Shown here one piece after another: positions 40,678 to 49,579 of a stretch of 51,169 nt of DNA. The DNA is taken from assembly GCA_905214715.1 (NCBI GenBank), contig CAJMMT010000016.1, forward strand, positions 1-51,169. The letters are read 5' to 3'. Source of the stretch: an uncultured bacterium (GTDB lineage: Bacteria > Bacteroidota > Bacteroidia > Bacteroidales > Muribaculaceae). Within the stretch, counting starts at the first letter, position 1. Every line of letters begins with the position of its first letter. The notes beneath the pieces are model-generated. The model did not search any database. It saw only the letters and a program-made list of their open reading frames with translations, and had not been told where the DNA came from. The translations under genes were made by a program, and so were the position numbers.

Positions 40678-43600
40678 ATGCGAAAATTTACTGTTTTTCT
40701 ATTTCTGTCAATATTTATACTGACAGCTTACAGCGAACAAACCCCGCGAAAGATTGCCGTCGGAGGACGTTCGCTGTCTACCATGGGGAAGACCCACTAT
40801 GGGGGCGATCCTCACCCCAATCTTATTTACAGTGCGGCTTCCTCACAGTTGACCTACGACAACCTGGAGGATGTCGCTACAACAACGCGACCCGGTACTC
40901 CGTCGAAAATCATAAGTGCATCAGGAACTGATTTGCAGGGATTTCTGAAAGCAAGTTCATCGCCCGACTATCCCAAGGGATGGTATGACATAAATACCAA
41001 TGGCGAGGTCCGTATGATGTTTACCAACAGCTCTCTGATGGGATCATGCGGATATGTACGCGATGACAGAATCTGTCAGTTTACCACAATCAGTAACTAC
41101 GGCTATTATTGGTTCTACTATTCCGAATATAGCCTTGAGACCGGAGAGCAACTCTATGAGATAGAGCTTCCCGACAATGACATGCGCAACTATGTGGTAA
41201 ACTGCACATACGACGAAAAGGATGATTTGGTGTACATGCAGACATATTCGAAGAATTTCAATGCGATGGCATGGTCTACATTCAATCCCTCAACCTGCGA
41301 GCGCGTGTATCTCAATAACACCCTGTCATGGGACGACAACCACGTTGTCGCTATCGGATCCAATCCTCGCGACGGCAGGATATATGGCGTAAAAGAGAAC
41401 GGGGACTATGTCGAGATAGACCGTTCCACCGGTGAGACCGTCAAGATCTCCACCATTGGCGTGCAGCCGGCGGAATACTCTCAATCGATGGTTTACGCAC
41501 CGATAGAGAGAGGGTTCGTATGGGCCGCGATGCTTTCTGACAACACTTCCGGTTTCTACCGCATAGTCCCCTCCACCGGTGAGACTACCCTGCTTGGGAA
41601 GATGCCGGCGCAGAACCAGTTTCTTATGCTGTGGTGCCCTGACAAGGATGCATCTGACAATGCCCCTGGAATGCCTGAGATGTCCATATCTTTCAATGGA
41701 CCTTCATTGGAAGGTACGGTGTCGGTTTCTCTTCCGACAAATGATTTCTCAGGTGCCGCGCTTCCCGGCGGGACGACCGTAACGGCGGAAGTGGAAGTTG
41801 ACGGCAATACCGTGGCTTCGCTTAAAGGCAAACCCGGGGAAAAATTGACAGCGATATTCAATACTACCCAGGGAGAACATACCTCGGCGACCAAATGTCG
41901 CATCGAGGGCGACAGCCAATGGGGTCCTGAACGTAGATACACGTTCTATGCCGGTCATGATACGCCGCTGCCTCCCCGCAATGTCAGGATCAAGGGAAAT
42001 ACCATAAGCTGGGATCTGCCGGAGGGATCGGTTCATGGTGGATATGTAAATCCCGACAACCTGCGATTCTCCGTCAGTCTCAACGATATACCTGTTGCCG
42101 AAAGCGGGATCTCGGAGACTTCCGTCACTTTCTCGGAACCATCCTCGCTTGCTATATACTATGCACGTGTAACGGCACAGGCCGACGGCATGTGTTCGGA
42201 ACCGGGCATAAGCCAGGGAGTGAAGTACGGATCTGTAATGGAGGCCCCGTTCAGCTTCGTACCGACTCCGGAGGAATTCAAACTCTTCACTATAGTGGAT
42301 GGTAATCACGATGGCAATAAATGGAGATATTTCGACGGCAAGGATTGTGTATACTATAACAAAGGCAACAGCGGAGCCTCCGACGAATACCTCATATTCC
42401 CACCTGCGGATTTTTACGACACAGAACATCTTTACAGACTATCTTTCGAGGCAAGATCCCTGTTGTCCACGCGTCCTGAGGATTTCGAGATACTTCTTCT
42501 TGATGACTTGGACCCGACGATAGGGACAGTCGGGACAATCGCCTCCTTCCAGGCTTACGGGAAGGATGACTGGACTCCCGAGACTCTGAAATTCAATGTG
42601 GAGGAACCGGGAAATTACCGGATCGCGTTCCACTGCACCACTCAGGAGGGATTTCAGCTGATGCTGCGTTCATTCCGATGCGAGAAGACTCCCGATACTA
42701 TGGGTGCTCCGGCCGAATGTAAGGGCGTGAAGATCGAAGGTGCTCAAAACGGCCGTCTCGAGGCTACCGCATCGTTCATAGCCCCCACAAAGACGCTTGA
42801 AGGGAAACCTCTTGACTCCGACGTGGAAATTACAGTGTTCGCCCGCACTCAGGCTGGCGAAGGCTCGGTGAAGGTGCTTCCGGGGCAGAAAGGGGCGGTT
42901 ACATTCCCTTGTCTGCAGGGAAACAACAATGTCACCCTCGTTACCGCAAACGACAAAGGAGAGGGCATCGAACGGTATTACAATGTATTCACTGGCCAGG
43001 AGAAACCGGGCAAGGTGCAGAACCTGAAAGTTTCGGTATCGGACGATAATCTCTCTATGACGATCACATGGGACCCGCCTACGGAGGGAGAGAACGGTGG
43101 CTATATCAATCCTGATGATGTAGGATATTACATATACAATGTTGCGGGCGATGAGCTCTCTTTCCTTGAAGACATAGGCAAATCCCGTAGCTACACCCTC
43201 TCGGTGGCTCCCGGACAGCAGAGCCTCCAGCAGCTCGCAGTAGCTCCTTACAACATTGCCGGCGCCTCCTCGTCCGACACATTCCGAGGTACTTCAGCTA
43301 TATTGGGAACCCCGTTGCAGGTTCCTTTCACCGAGACATTCGGATATGGTATCCCCCGTTATCTTCCCAACGTGGTCAAACGCCTCAATGCCAGTTATAC
43401 CGCCCAGTGGGGCCATGGCGATCCGACGGCGATAGTGTATGACGCGATTACTCCGGACTACGGTTGCATGTATGCCCAGCCATCGGCTCCGGGCGTTTCG
43501 CTCGGACGTGTGGAGATACCCCGTGTCTCTACAGCCGGCTATCGCAACATCTGTTTCAGGATGAATGCTTTCCGCTTCCCGCAGGGTGGACTGATCAGGA

Positions 43601-45156
43601 TTCTCGGACGCGCCTGTGATTCCGATGCTTTTGTTGAGATCGGGGAATTCAATTCCTCTAAAGGAGCGAAGGGATACGTGGAATCCGTATTCAAACTTCC
43701 CGAAACGCTTCAGAACCGCCCTTGGATAGCCTTGGCTATCGAGGCTGAGTTTGACTGCGAATCTACGAATAGCTTCATAATCATAGATGAATATTCACTT
43801 CTGGACCTCCCGGACAACGATCTCGCCATATTAAATCTTGAAGGTAACGACCGTCTCAAAGCAGGAGAAACCGGAAAATACACCTGCTCTGTGATAAACA
43901 GAGGCCGCGATACGCAAACCGCATCTGTACTTTGGGAAGTCCTTGACCCTGACGGCAATGTCGTAGCCACAGAATCCGCTGTGGTTTCACCGCTCGAACC
44001 GGAAGAATCGGAGACCTCCGAGTTCTCATTCACGGTCACCGGCATGCAGATGGGTAAATGTCTCACCGTACGTGCTACCGTAATCGCGGATCAGGATGAC
44101 TCCGAGGCCAACAACACCCGAACTATGGGAGTGGCTCTGATCTCCGCCGGGTCAGGCACCGTCGACGACCTGCGTGCCTCCGTCTTGGACAACGTGGTAA
44201 CTCTTGAATGGACGGCCCCGCAAATGAAGACCTCCTCTAACGAGGACTTCTCCGGTCTGGAAAATGGAGCGTATTCAGCGGAACTCGGTATGTGGAAAAA
44301 CATCGACCGCGATGGGAAATCGGTGTGCTCGATCAATGGAGTCGAGCTTCCCGATGCTGGAGTCGCAAAAGGCTGGCAGGTGATAGATGAATCTCTCCAC
44401 TCTCTCTTCACTGCCCACAGAGGATCGAAAATGTTGCTCGCTATGACCCCGGCCGATGAGTCGGCCGCCAACGACTGGCTGATATCGCCTGCAGTGGCCG
44501 GTGGGTCGGAAGTCATATTCTCCGCCAATATCATTTCCGGTGATTTCAAGGAAGAATTTGAGCTGCTTGTATCTGATACCGATGATTCGCCGGCCTCGTT
44601 CCGCAATCTCGCGTCATTCTCAAAAGGTGAAACAGGATGGGAAACGTATATGGTGAAACTTCCGTCTGACACGAGGTTCTTCGCGATAAGATACTGTAGC
44701 GTGGATCAATTCGGTATGATGATCGATGATATCGACTTCGTGCCGCAGGACGCACCTGAGCGCACTGTGATAGGATATAACATATACCGCAACGGATCTC
44801 AGGTGGGTACATCTCCTGTCGATATATATGAGGACACCTGGATGGGTGCCGACACCGATTACTATATCATACCCTTGGTAACGGAGAACGGCAAACAGAC
44901 CGAGACTGTCAAATCAAACGTTGCGCATGTAGCCACTTCTGGTGTAGACCAGATCGCATCTCGCAAGGGTGTATATGGTGGAAAAGGATGCATTGTGGTG
45001 TCCGGCTTCGAGGGTGAATCTCTGTCGGTATTCTCCGTTGACGGCACATGCGTCGCATCGGTATCTGTTGCTTTCCCGATTTTCACAGTGCCTGCGGAGT
45101 GCGGCATATATGTCGTGAAATGCGGTGGCGCAACAACCAAAATCACAGTAAGATAA
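40678..45156 (+). CDS. giant T9SS-secreted adhesin-like protein (second locus, first gene)
   Basis: A 1492-residue paralogue of the protein at 23697-28304. Signal peptide at residues 1-19 (MRKFTVFLFLSIFILTAYS). A propeller-like region covers about 90-330 (WYDINTNGEVRMMFTNSSLM; SNPRDGRIYGVKENGDYVEI). Fibronectin-III-like and anchor-J/cleaved-adhesin domains follow, with ASDEYLIFPPADFYD near 560 and ANDWLISPAVAGG near 1265. There is a CARDB-like domain near 1045-1155 (NDLAILNLEGNDRLKAGETG). The module VIGYNIYRNGSQVG leads into the C-terminal T9SS type A domain (GIYVVKCGGATTKITVR). It probably binds macromolecules at the cell surface; ligand unknown. It is preceded by the 56-bp palindrome and followed, across a UUCG-capped hairpin, by a third paralogue. 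Confidence 0.85.
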   Translation: MRKFTVFLFLSIFILTAYSEQTPRKIAVGGRSLSTMGKTHYGGDPHPNLIYSAASSQLTYDNLEDVATTTRPGTPSKIISASGTDLQGFLKASSSPDYPKGWYDINTNGEVRMMFTNSSLMGSCGYVRDDRICQFTTISNYGYYWFYYSEYSLETGEQLYEIELPDNDMRNYVVNCTYDEKDDLVYMQTYSKNFNAMAWSTFNPSTCERVYLNNTLSWDDNHVVAIGSNPRDGRIYGVKENGDYVEIDRSTGETVKISTIGVQPAEYSQSMVYAPIERGFVWAAMLSDNTSGFYRIVPSTGETTLLGKMPAQNQFLMLWCPDKDASDNAPGMPEMSISFNGPSLEGTVSVSLPTNDFSGAALPGGTTVTAEVEVDGNTVASLKGKPGEKLTAIFNTTQGEHTSATKCRIEGDSQWGPERRYTFYAGHDTPLPPRNVRIKGNTISWDLPEGSVHGGYVNPDNLRFSVSLNDIPVAESGISETSVTFSEPSSLAIYYARVTAQADGMCSEPGISQGVKYGSVMEAPFSFVPTPEEFKLFTIVDGNHDGNKWRYFDGKDCVYYNKGNSGASDEYLIFPPADFYDTEHLYRLSFEARSLLSTRPEDFEILLLDDLDPTIGTVGTIASFQAYGKDDWTPETLKFNVEEPGNYRIAFHCTTQEGFQLMLRSFRCEKTPDTMGAPAECKGVKIEGAQNGRLEATASFIAPTKTLEGKPLDSDVEITVFARTQAGEGSVKVLPGQKGAVTFPCLQGNNNVTLVTANDKGEGIERYYNVFTGQEKPGKVQNLKVSVSDDNLSMTITWDPPTEGENGGYINPDDVGYYIYNVAGDELSFLEDIGKSRSYTLSVAPGQQSLQQLAVAPYNIAGASSSDTFRGTSAILGTPLQVPFTETFGYGIPRYLPNVVKRLNASYTAQWGHGDPTAIVYDAITPDYGCMYAQPSAPGVSLGRVEIPRVSTAGYRNICFRMNAFRFPQGGLIRILGRACDSDAFVEIGEFNSSKGAKGYVESVFKLPETLQNRPWIALAIEAEFDCESTNSFIIIDEYSLLDLPDNDLAILNLEGNDRLKAGETGKYTCSVINRGRDTQTASVLWEVLDPDGNVVATESAVVSPLEPEESETSEFSFTVTGMQMGKCLTVRATVIADQDDSEANNTRTMGVALISAGSGTVDDLRASVLDNVVTLEWTAPQMKTSSNEDFSGLENGAYSAELGMWKNIDRDGKSVCSINGVELPDAGVAKGWQVIDESLHSLFTAHRGSKMLLAMTPADESAANDWLISPAVAGGSEVIFSANIISGDFKEEFELLVSDTDDSPASFRNLASFSKGETGWETYMVKLPSDTRFFAIRYCSVDQFGMMIDDIDFVPQDAPERTVIGYNIYRNGSQVGTSPVDIYEDTWMGADTDYYIIPLVTENGKQTETVKSNVAHVATSGVDQIASRKGVYGGKGCIVVSGFEGESLSVFSVDGTCVASVSVAFPIFTVPAECGIYVVKCGGATTKITVR

Positions 45157-45169
45157 TATCGGAATAAAT

Positions 45170-45199
45170 GGAAGGGACTTCCTTCGGGAGGTTCCTTCC
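45170..45199 (+). other. 13-bp hairpin with UUCG tetraloop between the two T9SS genes
   Basis: Bases 45170-45182 pair with 45187-45199 (13 pairs, two G-U) around the loop TTCG closed by C-G, the very stable cUUCGg tetraloop. No T-run follows, so it is unlikely to terminate fully. A processing or mRNA-stability element separating expression of the two genes is more likely. Confidence 0.8.
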
Positions 45200-45216
45200 C
45201 CTAAAAGAACTATACT

Positions 45217-47298
45217 ATGACAAAGAAATTTTTACCGATTGCCATTATGGCGGCAGTCATGGCGATGTTCCCTGCGGCTCAGGCTGCTACTGTATTCTGC
45301 AATCAGGTAGGCGGATACAATCCCGGCATTTACTCCTTCCCGACAGAGGGAGGCGCGCTACAGGAGGTATATGCCTACTCGGGGCTGGATTCCAAGTACG
45401 GCGGCGTATTCACAGACAATGCATATTACTGCGTACAATATCTACCCGGATCGTTCTATACACAGATATACGCCATTAAGTCGGTCCACAATGCCGATCT
45501 GTCAGAGTGGACGGCTCCGACCCGTCTGAACGAGAAACTTAGTGTCACGGATGTACCGACAGCCCTTGTCTGGAACGACATAACGGGGAATATATACGGC
45601 TCGTTCATGAACGAAGACAAGGAAACGTTTTCATTCGGTCTTTTTTCCGTAACAGACGGTACCTCGTCGGTTATTGCCCCGCTTTCTCAACAGCTTGTTA
45701 CATTGGCCGCTGATGAGACCGGCCAGATGTTCGCCATAGGTGCCGACGGAATACTTTACAGCGTGACTACCGCTGGTGTCCTTACCGAAATCGGAGCAAC
45801 CGGTGTCTCTCCCTCTCCGAAGTATGCATCGGGTTCAGCGTTCGATGATGCGACTGGTACGCTGTATTGGGCCGTTACAAACAAGAGTCTTGATACATTC
45901 CTCTATACCGTCGATACAGCCACAGGTGCTGCCACGCAAGTGTATGCTTTCCCTGATAACACCATACTGACTTCTTTGTTTATCCCTGATGCACCGGCTT
46001 CTGCCGCCGCTCCGGCAGATATAGAGGACTTCACCGCTGTCTCCGACGGTTTCCTTGACAAAGTGGACGTTTCCTTTACCCTTCCGTCGAAAACTATTGC
46101 AGGGGAGGATATGCTGGGAGCTGTCAAATATAAACTTATGGTCGACGGCTCAGTCTTGGTTGACTCGCAGGGTGGTCCTGGACAAAAAGTAGAGGTAACG
46201 GCTACGCCCGGTGAGGGTGAGCACGTTGTTACGCTATTCATCTCCAACGCGGCTGGAAAGGGAAATCGCTGTGTGGCACGTGTGTATGTCGGGGAAGATA
46301 GCCCGGGAACCGTTACCGGCCTCACGATATCTGTCGACGGCAATGACATCACTGTAGCATGGCAACCTCCTGTCGTCGGTATGCATGGCGGCAACTTCAA
46401 TGCGGATGCATTGGCTTACAATGTCATACGCGATAATGACGGCACAACCGTGTCTGAAGGACAGATTGCTCTCTCTTATTCAGAAACTGTTGAATCAACC
46501 GGGCTTGCCAAAGTCTCCTACACGGTTGTACCCGTATGTGGGAATCTTGTCGGCCCGGCGTCGCAGACCGAAAGCGTCATGGTGGGGGCAGGTATGACTC
46601 CTCCGTATGAGCAGACATTTGACTCCGCCGACTCATTCGATGATATATATTTCTCAACTTACGATGCGAACAATGACGGAAAAGGATGGACTCTCTATAA
46701 GAATTATTACGGTACGGCCGGCAACGCGAGGTATGAATACAGTTCAGACAATGATGCCGATGACTGGCTCTTCACCTGTCCGCTCGATCTCCAGAAAGAC
46801 TACAGATATACGGTCCAGTTCACTCTTGACTGCAATCGTTGGGGTAACGGCGAACGTCTCGAGGTAAAATATGGTCCGAAACCAGATGTGGCGTCCATGA
46901 CATATCAGGCTCTCCCTGAAACGGATTTTGAAAAGGGAACGAAACATGATGTCGAGGCCATAGTCGATCCGCAGCAGTCAGGTACATTCTATCTCGGGTT
47001 CCACATTACCAGTGGTGCCGACAGCTATAATGTGGACCTTGACAACCTCAGGATTCTATCTGGGATTCCATCCTCGTTGGAAATGGCCCGGGCATTGCCG
47101 GCGGGATATTCCGTGCGCGGATACAAGGGTGGTCTTGAAATCACGGCAGAGGATAATGCGGAAATACGGATATCGGATCTTTCGGGCCGCGTAATACGTA
47201 ATACCGAAATCAAGTCCGGACGTACTGGCATAAGTCTGGAACCGGGTATATATGTGGTTATGGTAAACAGCAGAGTTATAAAGGTTTCAGTTCGTTAA
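45217..47298 (+). CDS. T9SS-secreted adhesin-like protein (second locus, second gene)
   Basis: A 693-residue, shorter paralogue of the two giants. Signal peptide about 1-23 (MTKKFLPIAIMAAVMAMFPA, then AQA). A propeller-like region lies at about 24-265 (NDITGNIYGSFMNEDKETFS; DETGQMFAIGADGILYSVT). Two fibronectin-III-like domains follow (about 270-465) and one anchor-J/cleaved-adhesin domain (PPYEQTFDSADSFDDIYFS; DDWLFTCPLDLQKDY; NVDLDNLRILSG), then the T9SS type A domain (SDLSGRVIRNTEIKSG; GIYVVMVNSRVIKVSVR). It contains one copy of modules that appear several times in the 1492-residue gene 60 bases upstream. The two are probably co-transcribed, with the UUCG hairpin setting their ratio. Confidence 0.85.
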   Translation: MTKKFLPIAIMAAVMAMFPAAQAATVFCNQVGGYNPGIYSFPTEGGALQEVYAYSGLDSKYGGVFTDNAYYCVQYLPGSFYTQIYAIKSVHNADLSEWTAPTRLNEKLSVTDVPTALVWNDITGNIYGSFMNEDKETFSFGLFSVTDGTSSVIAPLSQQLVTLAADETGQMFAIGADGILYSVTTAGVLTEIGATGVSPSPKYASGSAFDDATGTLYWAVTNKSLDTFLYTVDTATGAATQVYAFPDNTILTSLFIPDAPASAAAPADIEDFTAVSDGFLDKVDVSFTLPSKTIAGEDMLGAVKYKLMVDGSVLVDSQGGPGQKVEVTATPGEGEHVVTLFISNAAGKGNRCVARVYVGEDSPGTVTGLTISVDGNDITVAWQPPVVGMHGGNFNADALAYNVIRDNDGTTVSEGQIALSYSETVESTGLAKVSYTVVPVCGNLVGPASQTESVMVGAGMTPPYEQTFDSADSFDDIYFSTYDANNDGKGWTLYKNYYGTAGNARYEYSSDNDADDWLFTCPLDLQKDYRYTVQFTLDCNRWGNGERLEVKYGPKPDVASMTYQALPETDFEKGTKHDVEAIVDPQQSGTFYLGFHITSGADSYNVDLDNLRILSGIPSSLEMARALPAGYSVRGYKGGLEITAEDNAEIRISDLSGRVIRNTEIKSGRTGISLEPGIYVVMVNSRVIKVSVR

Positions 47299-47313
47299 CC
47301 AACCGGTATAAAG

Positions 47314-47347
47314 AAGGGTGCGCGTTAGCAAATGATCGCGCACCCTT
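47314..47347. terminator. bidirectional hairpin terminator
   Basis: AAGGGTGCGCG (47314-47324) and CGCGCACCCTT (47337-47347) form a perfect 11-base stem between the convergent T9SS and Crp/Fnr genes. Confidence 0.8.
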
Positions 47348-47383
47348 GCATTGTTTACACAGCCCGGCACCGTTTGCACCGAA

Positions 47384-47995
47384 TTATTTCCCGGCAATTC
47401 TCGCCCTGATTCTGCTCAAGGTAGACTGGGTCACTCCTAAATAGGAAGCGATATACTTCAATGGAACCTGTTTCACAAGATTGGGCCGCAACTTGATAAG
47501 TCTCAGGTATCTTGAATACACATCCGACTGTCCTAACCATACATATCGGTTCTCAAGTGCATGCACCTGACGTAGCAACACCCTGTTGAGCCACATGACA
47601 AGTTCCGTCGAGTTGATCAGCTTCTTGAAATCATCGTTGGCTACGGATATGATCTCCCCGTCTGTTACCGGATTATAGGAAAACAGCGACGGTTCGCCGT
47701 AAAGATACGTGGATGTGCTCAGAAAAGGATCTCCCTCCACTCCGAAAGCGATGGTCTGGTCCTCATCGCTCATAACCCGGGAGAGCCGGAAAATGCCATC
47801 CGATATCCATACAACCTTATTGAAAGGTTCATTTTCCAGACAAATGCGATCTTTTTTTGAAACCGGCTCACATACAGCCACCTCTGCGAGTGCATCTATA
47901 ACACTGGAATCCATAGGCCATACGGGAGTCATAAACCTGTCGAGAGTCTTTGCTATATATGCCTTGGATTTCATATTTAATCTGGATTCATTCAA
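47384..47995 (-). CDS. Crp/Fnr-family transcription regulator (second copy)
   Basis: 203 residues, or 196 from the second Met at 47974. A cyclic-nucleotide-binding-type beta-roll covers about 25-120 (VSKKDRICLENEPFNKVVWI; SDGIFRLSRV). The short C-terminal HTH is VPLKYIASYLGVTQSTLSRI RARIAGK without the space, very like the end of the first copy (LPLKYLAQYLGITPQTLSKI). No cysteine cluster or clear cAMP cassette, so the signal is unknown. As at 22833-23697, a Crp/Fnr gene lies next to a giant T9SS gene, here convergent with the third paralogue. It is a good candidate for the protein that binds the 56-bp palindrome (inference). It has its own promoter at 48063-48091. Confidence 0.87.
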   Translation of the reverse strand: MNESRLNMKSKAYIAKTLDRFMTPVWPMDSSVIDALAEVAVCEPVSKKDRICLENEPFNKVVWISDGIFRLSRVMSDEDQTIAFGVEGDPFLSTSTYLYGEPSLFSYNPVTDGEIISVANDDFKKLINSTELVMWLNRVLLRQVHALENRYVWLGQSDVYSRYLRLIKLRPNLVKQVPLKYIASYLGVTQSTLSRIRARIAGK

Positions 47996-48062
47996 TCAAC
48001 AATTGATATCTCTCTCTTCCCGCACTTCCGGATATTTCAATTTCCCCCTTCGCCTACAACTA

Positions 48063-48091
48063 CAAAGATACTATTATTCCCCGGTTTTCAA
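48063..48091 (-). promoter_or_regulatory. promoter of the second Crp/Fnr gene
   Basis: On the minus strand TTG (48091-48089), an 18-bp spacer and TATCTTTG (48070-48063). TTTCAACG occurs at 48086-48093, over the -33 element, and again at 48109-48116, which may be an autoregulatory pair. Confidence 0.6.
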
Positions 48092-48229
48092 CGATTAGGA
48101 GCGTTAAATTTCAACGTTCACAGCCATACAAAAAATCACGATTAAAGAGCCCCATAGATACAAATTTTTGCGATTATAAACGCGATTTTTACAAAAAACT
48201 GAGTTTTGGAATGTCTTTTGAGGGCGATT

Positions 48230-48524
48230 GTAACACAATCAAAGATGATGACTGCCTTTCTTGTTTCAAGGGTCACACCGTATTCAAGTTGCAGTTTAAG
48301 AAATATTCTGTTTAAGTCAGAGACATCATCGAATAAACTACGTATTTCTGCAGAGCATTTTGTAAAGTCAATCGGTATATATGACTATATTCGTTCCTGG
48401 CGAATTCCTCGGCAATGGTTGATTTTCCGACACGACGCGCCCCTTTAATCAATATAGCCGTTGAGCCGTTGTCCTTATTCTTCCAGTCAAGCAACTAGTT
48501 ATATATTTTACGCTTGAATATCAT
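48230..48524 (-). pseudogene. N-terminal remnant of an AAA_14/DUF4143 ATPase
   Basis: From ATG 48524 the frame reads MIFKRKIYN, a TAG stop, then LLDWKNKDNGSTAILIKGAR and RVGKST (Walker A). Near 48390 the coherent frame shifts and continues SYIPIDFTKCSAEIRSLFDD up to AVIIFD (Walker B start), where similarity ends at about 48230. The gene thus carries a nonsense mutation, a frameshift and a 3' truncation. It is a second dead member of the family to which the intact gene at 49580-50818 belongs. Confidence 0.8.
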
Positions 48525-49077
48525 GTAAATGTAATGCTTTGTATCTCAGGGATAAAGTTACAAATAATAGAGTGATTCTCAAAATGTTTTTACGCTAAAT
48601 ATGGGGCTATTCTCAAAATGTTAGACTACTGAATTTGTATATTGCAGTTACCCAGAAGAAAAGCTATTATTAATTGGGGAACCCTTATATACTTATATAT
48701 AAGAATAGGAATATAAGTAAGAATTCAATTGCCTAAAAAATGCCCCTCTACCGAAAAAATCCGCTGACCCGAAATATCCGCTGACCCCGGAAACCGTGCC
48801 GATTTTGGCGTGAACAGAAAAGAAATAAGCAGCCATCTTTGTTAGATAACTTCTTGTTTGTCAGTGTTTTATTAATGATTCGCCTGGGGCCGGATAATAT
48901 CGTCGTAACTAAGTCGTTTTCAGAATATTGTAATGCCGCACTATCCATTGTTCACGAATAGCACACGGCACCATTTCAATGTTCTTCCCCATTGTTTCCG
49001 TTGGGTAGTACAAAGAAAATAAATTTTTTCAATATTTCAGCTTTACTAGTTTCTAATACTCATCACCTGTTATGTAA
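48525..49077. other. gene-free decayed region with short direct repeats
   Basis: No credible gene. It contains two exact copies of ATTCTCAAAATGTT (48575-48588 and 48609-48622, 34 bases apart), placed upstream of the dead ATPase promoter region, and two copies of ATCCGCTGACCC (48759-48770 and 48776-48787, 17 bases apart). A short minus-strand frame at 48748-48948 shows no recognisable domain. Confidence 0.6.
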
Positions 49078-49551
49078 TTATAGGTTATGAAATTTTTGTA
49101 TCTCATTTCGACTTTGCATTAAATTTAATAATATGTCATCCTTGCTTAATTTAGATTTATGACCGCACATGTCCTGTCTTATCTCAAGTATTAGTTTAAG
49201 CCATACCTCCATCATCAATTTAATATCTCCAGGATGGTTAGTAGAGATGTCAAAGAAACTATTAAATGCATAAAATACACTATCAGAGCCATAAAGTAAT
49301 ATATCCCTTTTCAAATCAACCATCTTTTCAGCCCAATCATCATCTGAGGTCTTCCCTGCTTTTGCTGTTTTTAAGATATTAAAGAATACCGTTACTATTC
49401 CAGCATAAGCAAGATATTTCTTTTCAGATAATTGATTTTCCATAATTTTAATTCGTTCCGTTTTTCGGTGTATAATATAACCCATAAAGGCTACTACCGC
49501 TGGAACTAAAACGGCTAAAATTGCTAATATTAAATCCTTATTATCATTCAT
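49078..49551 (-). CDS. small membrane-anchored protein downstream of an AAA_14 ATPase
   Basis: A 157-residue protein. One N-terminal membrane span (about 6-27, LILAILAVLVPAVVAFMGYI) is followed by a charged helix (HRKTERIKIMENQLSEKKYL) and a helical cytosolic domain of about 110 residues (KRDILLYGSDSVFYAFNSFF, LKLILEIRQDMCGHKSKLSK). I recognise the general type, short proteins with one span and a helical domain found beside mobile and defence genes, but not a named family. It starts 28 bases after the stop of the ATPase, so it is likely in one transcript. It is AT-rich. Function unknown. Confidence 0.72.
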   Translation of the reverse strand: MNDNKDLILAILAVLVPAVVAFMGYIIHRKTERIKIMENQLSEKKYLAYAGIVTVFFNILKTAKAGKTSDDDWAEKMVDLKRDILLYGSDSVFYAFNSFFDISTNHPGDIKLMMEVWLKLILEIRQDMCGHKSKLSKDDILLNLMQSRNEIQKFHNL

Positions 49552-49579
49552 ATATTCTTAAGTGCTTAAATAGATGATT

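Noticed and set aside
48748..48948. 66-codon minus-strand frame
   Set aside because: No domain, and its end is formed by the short direct repeat; likely decayed DNA.
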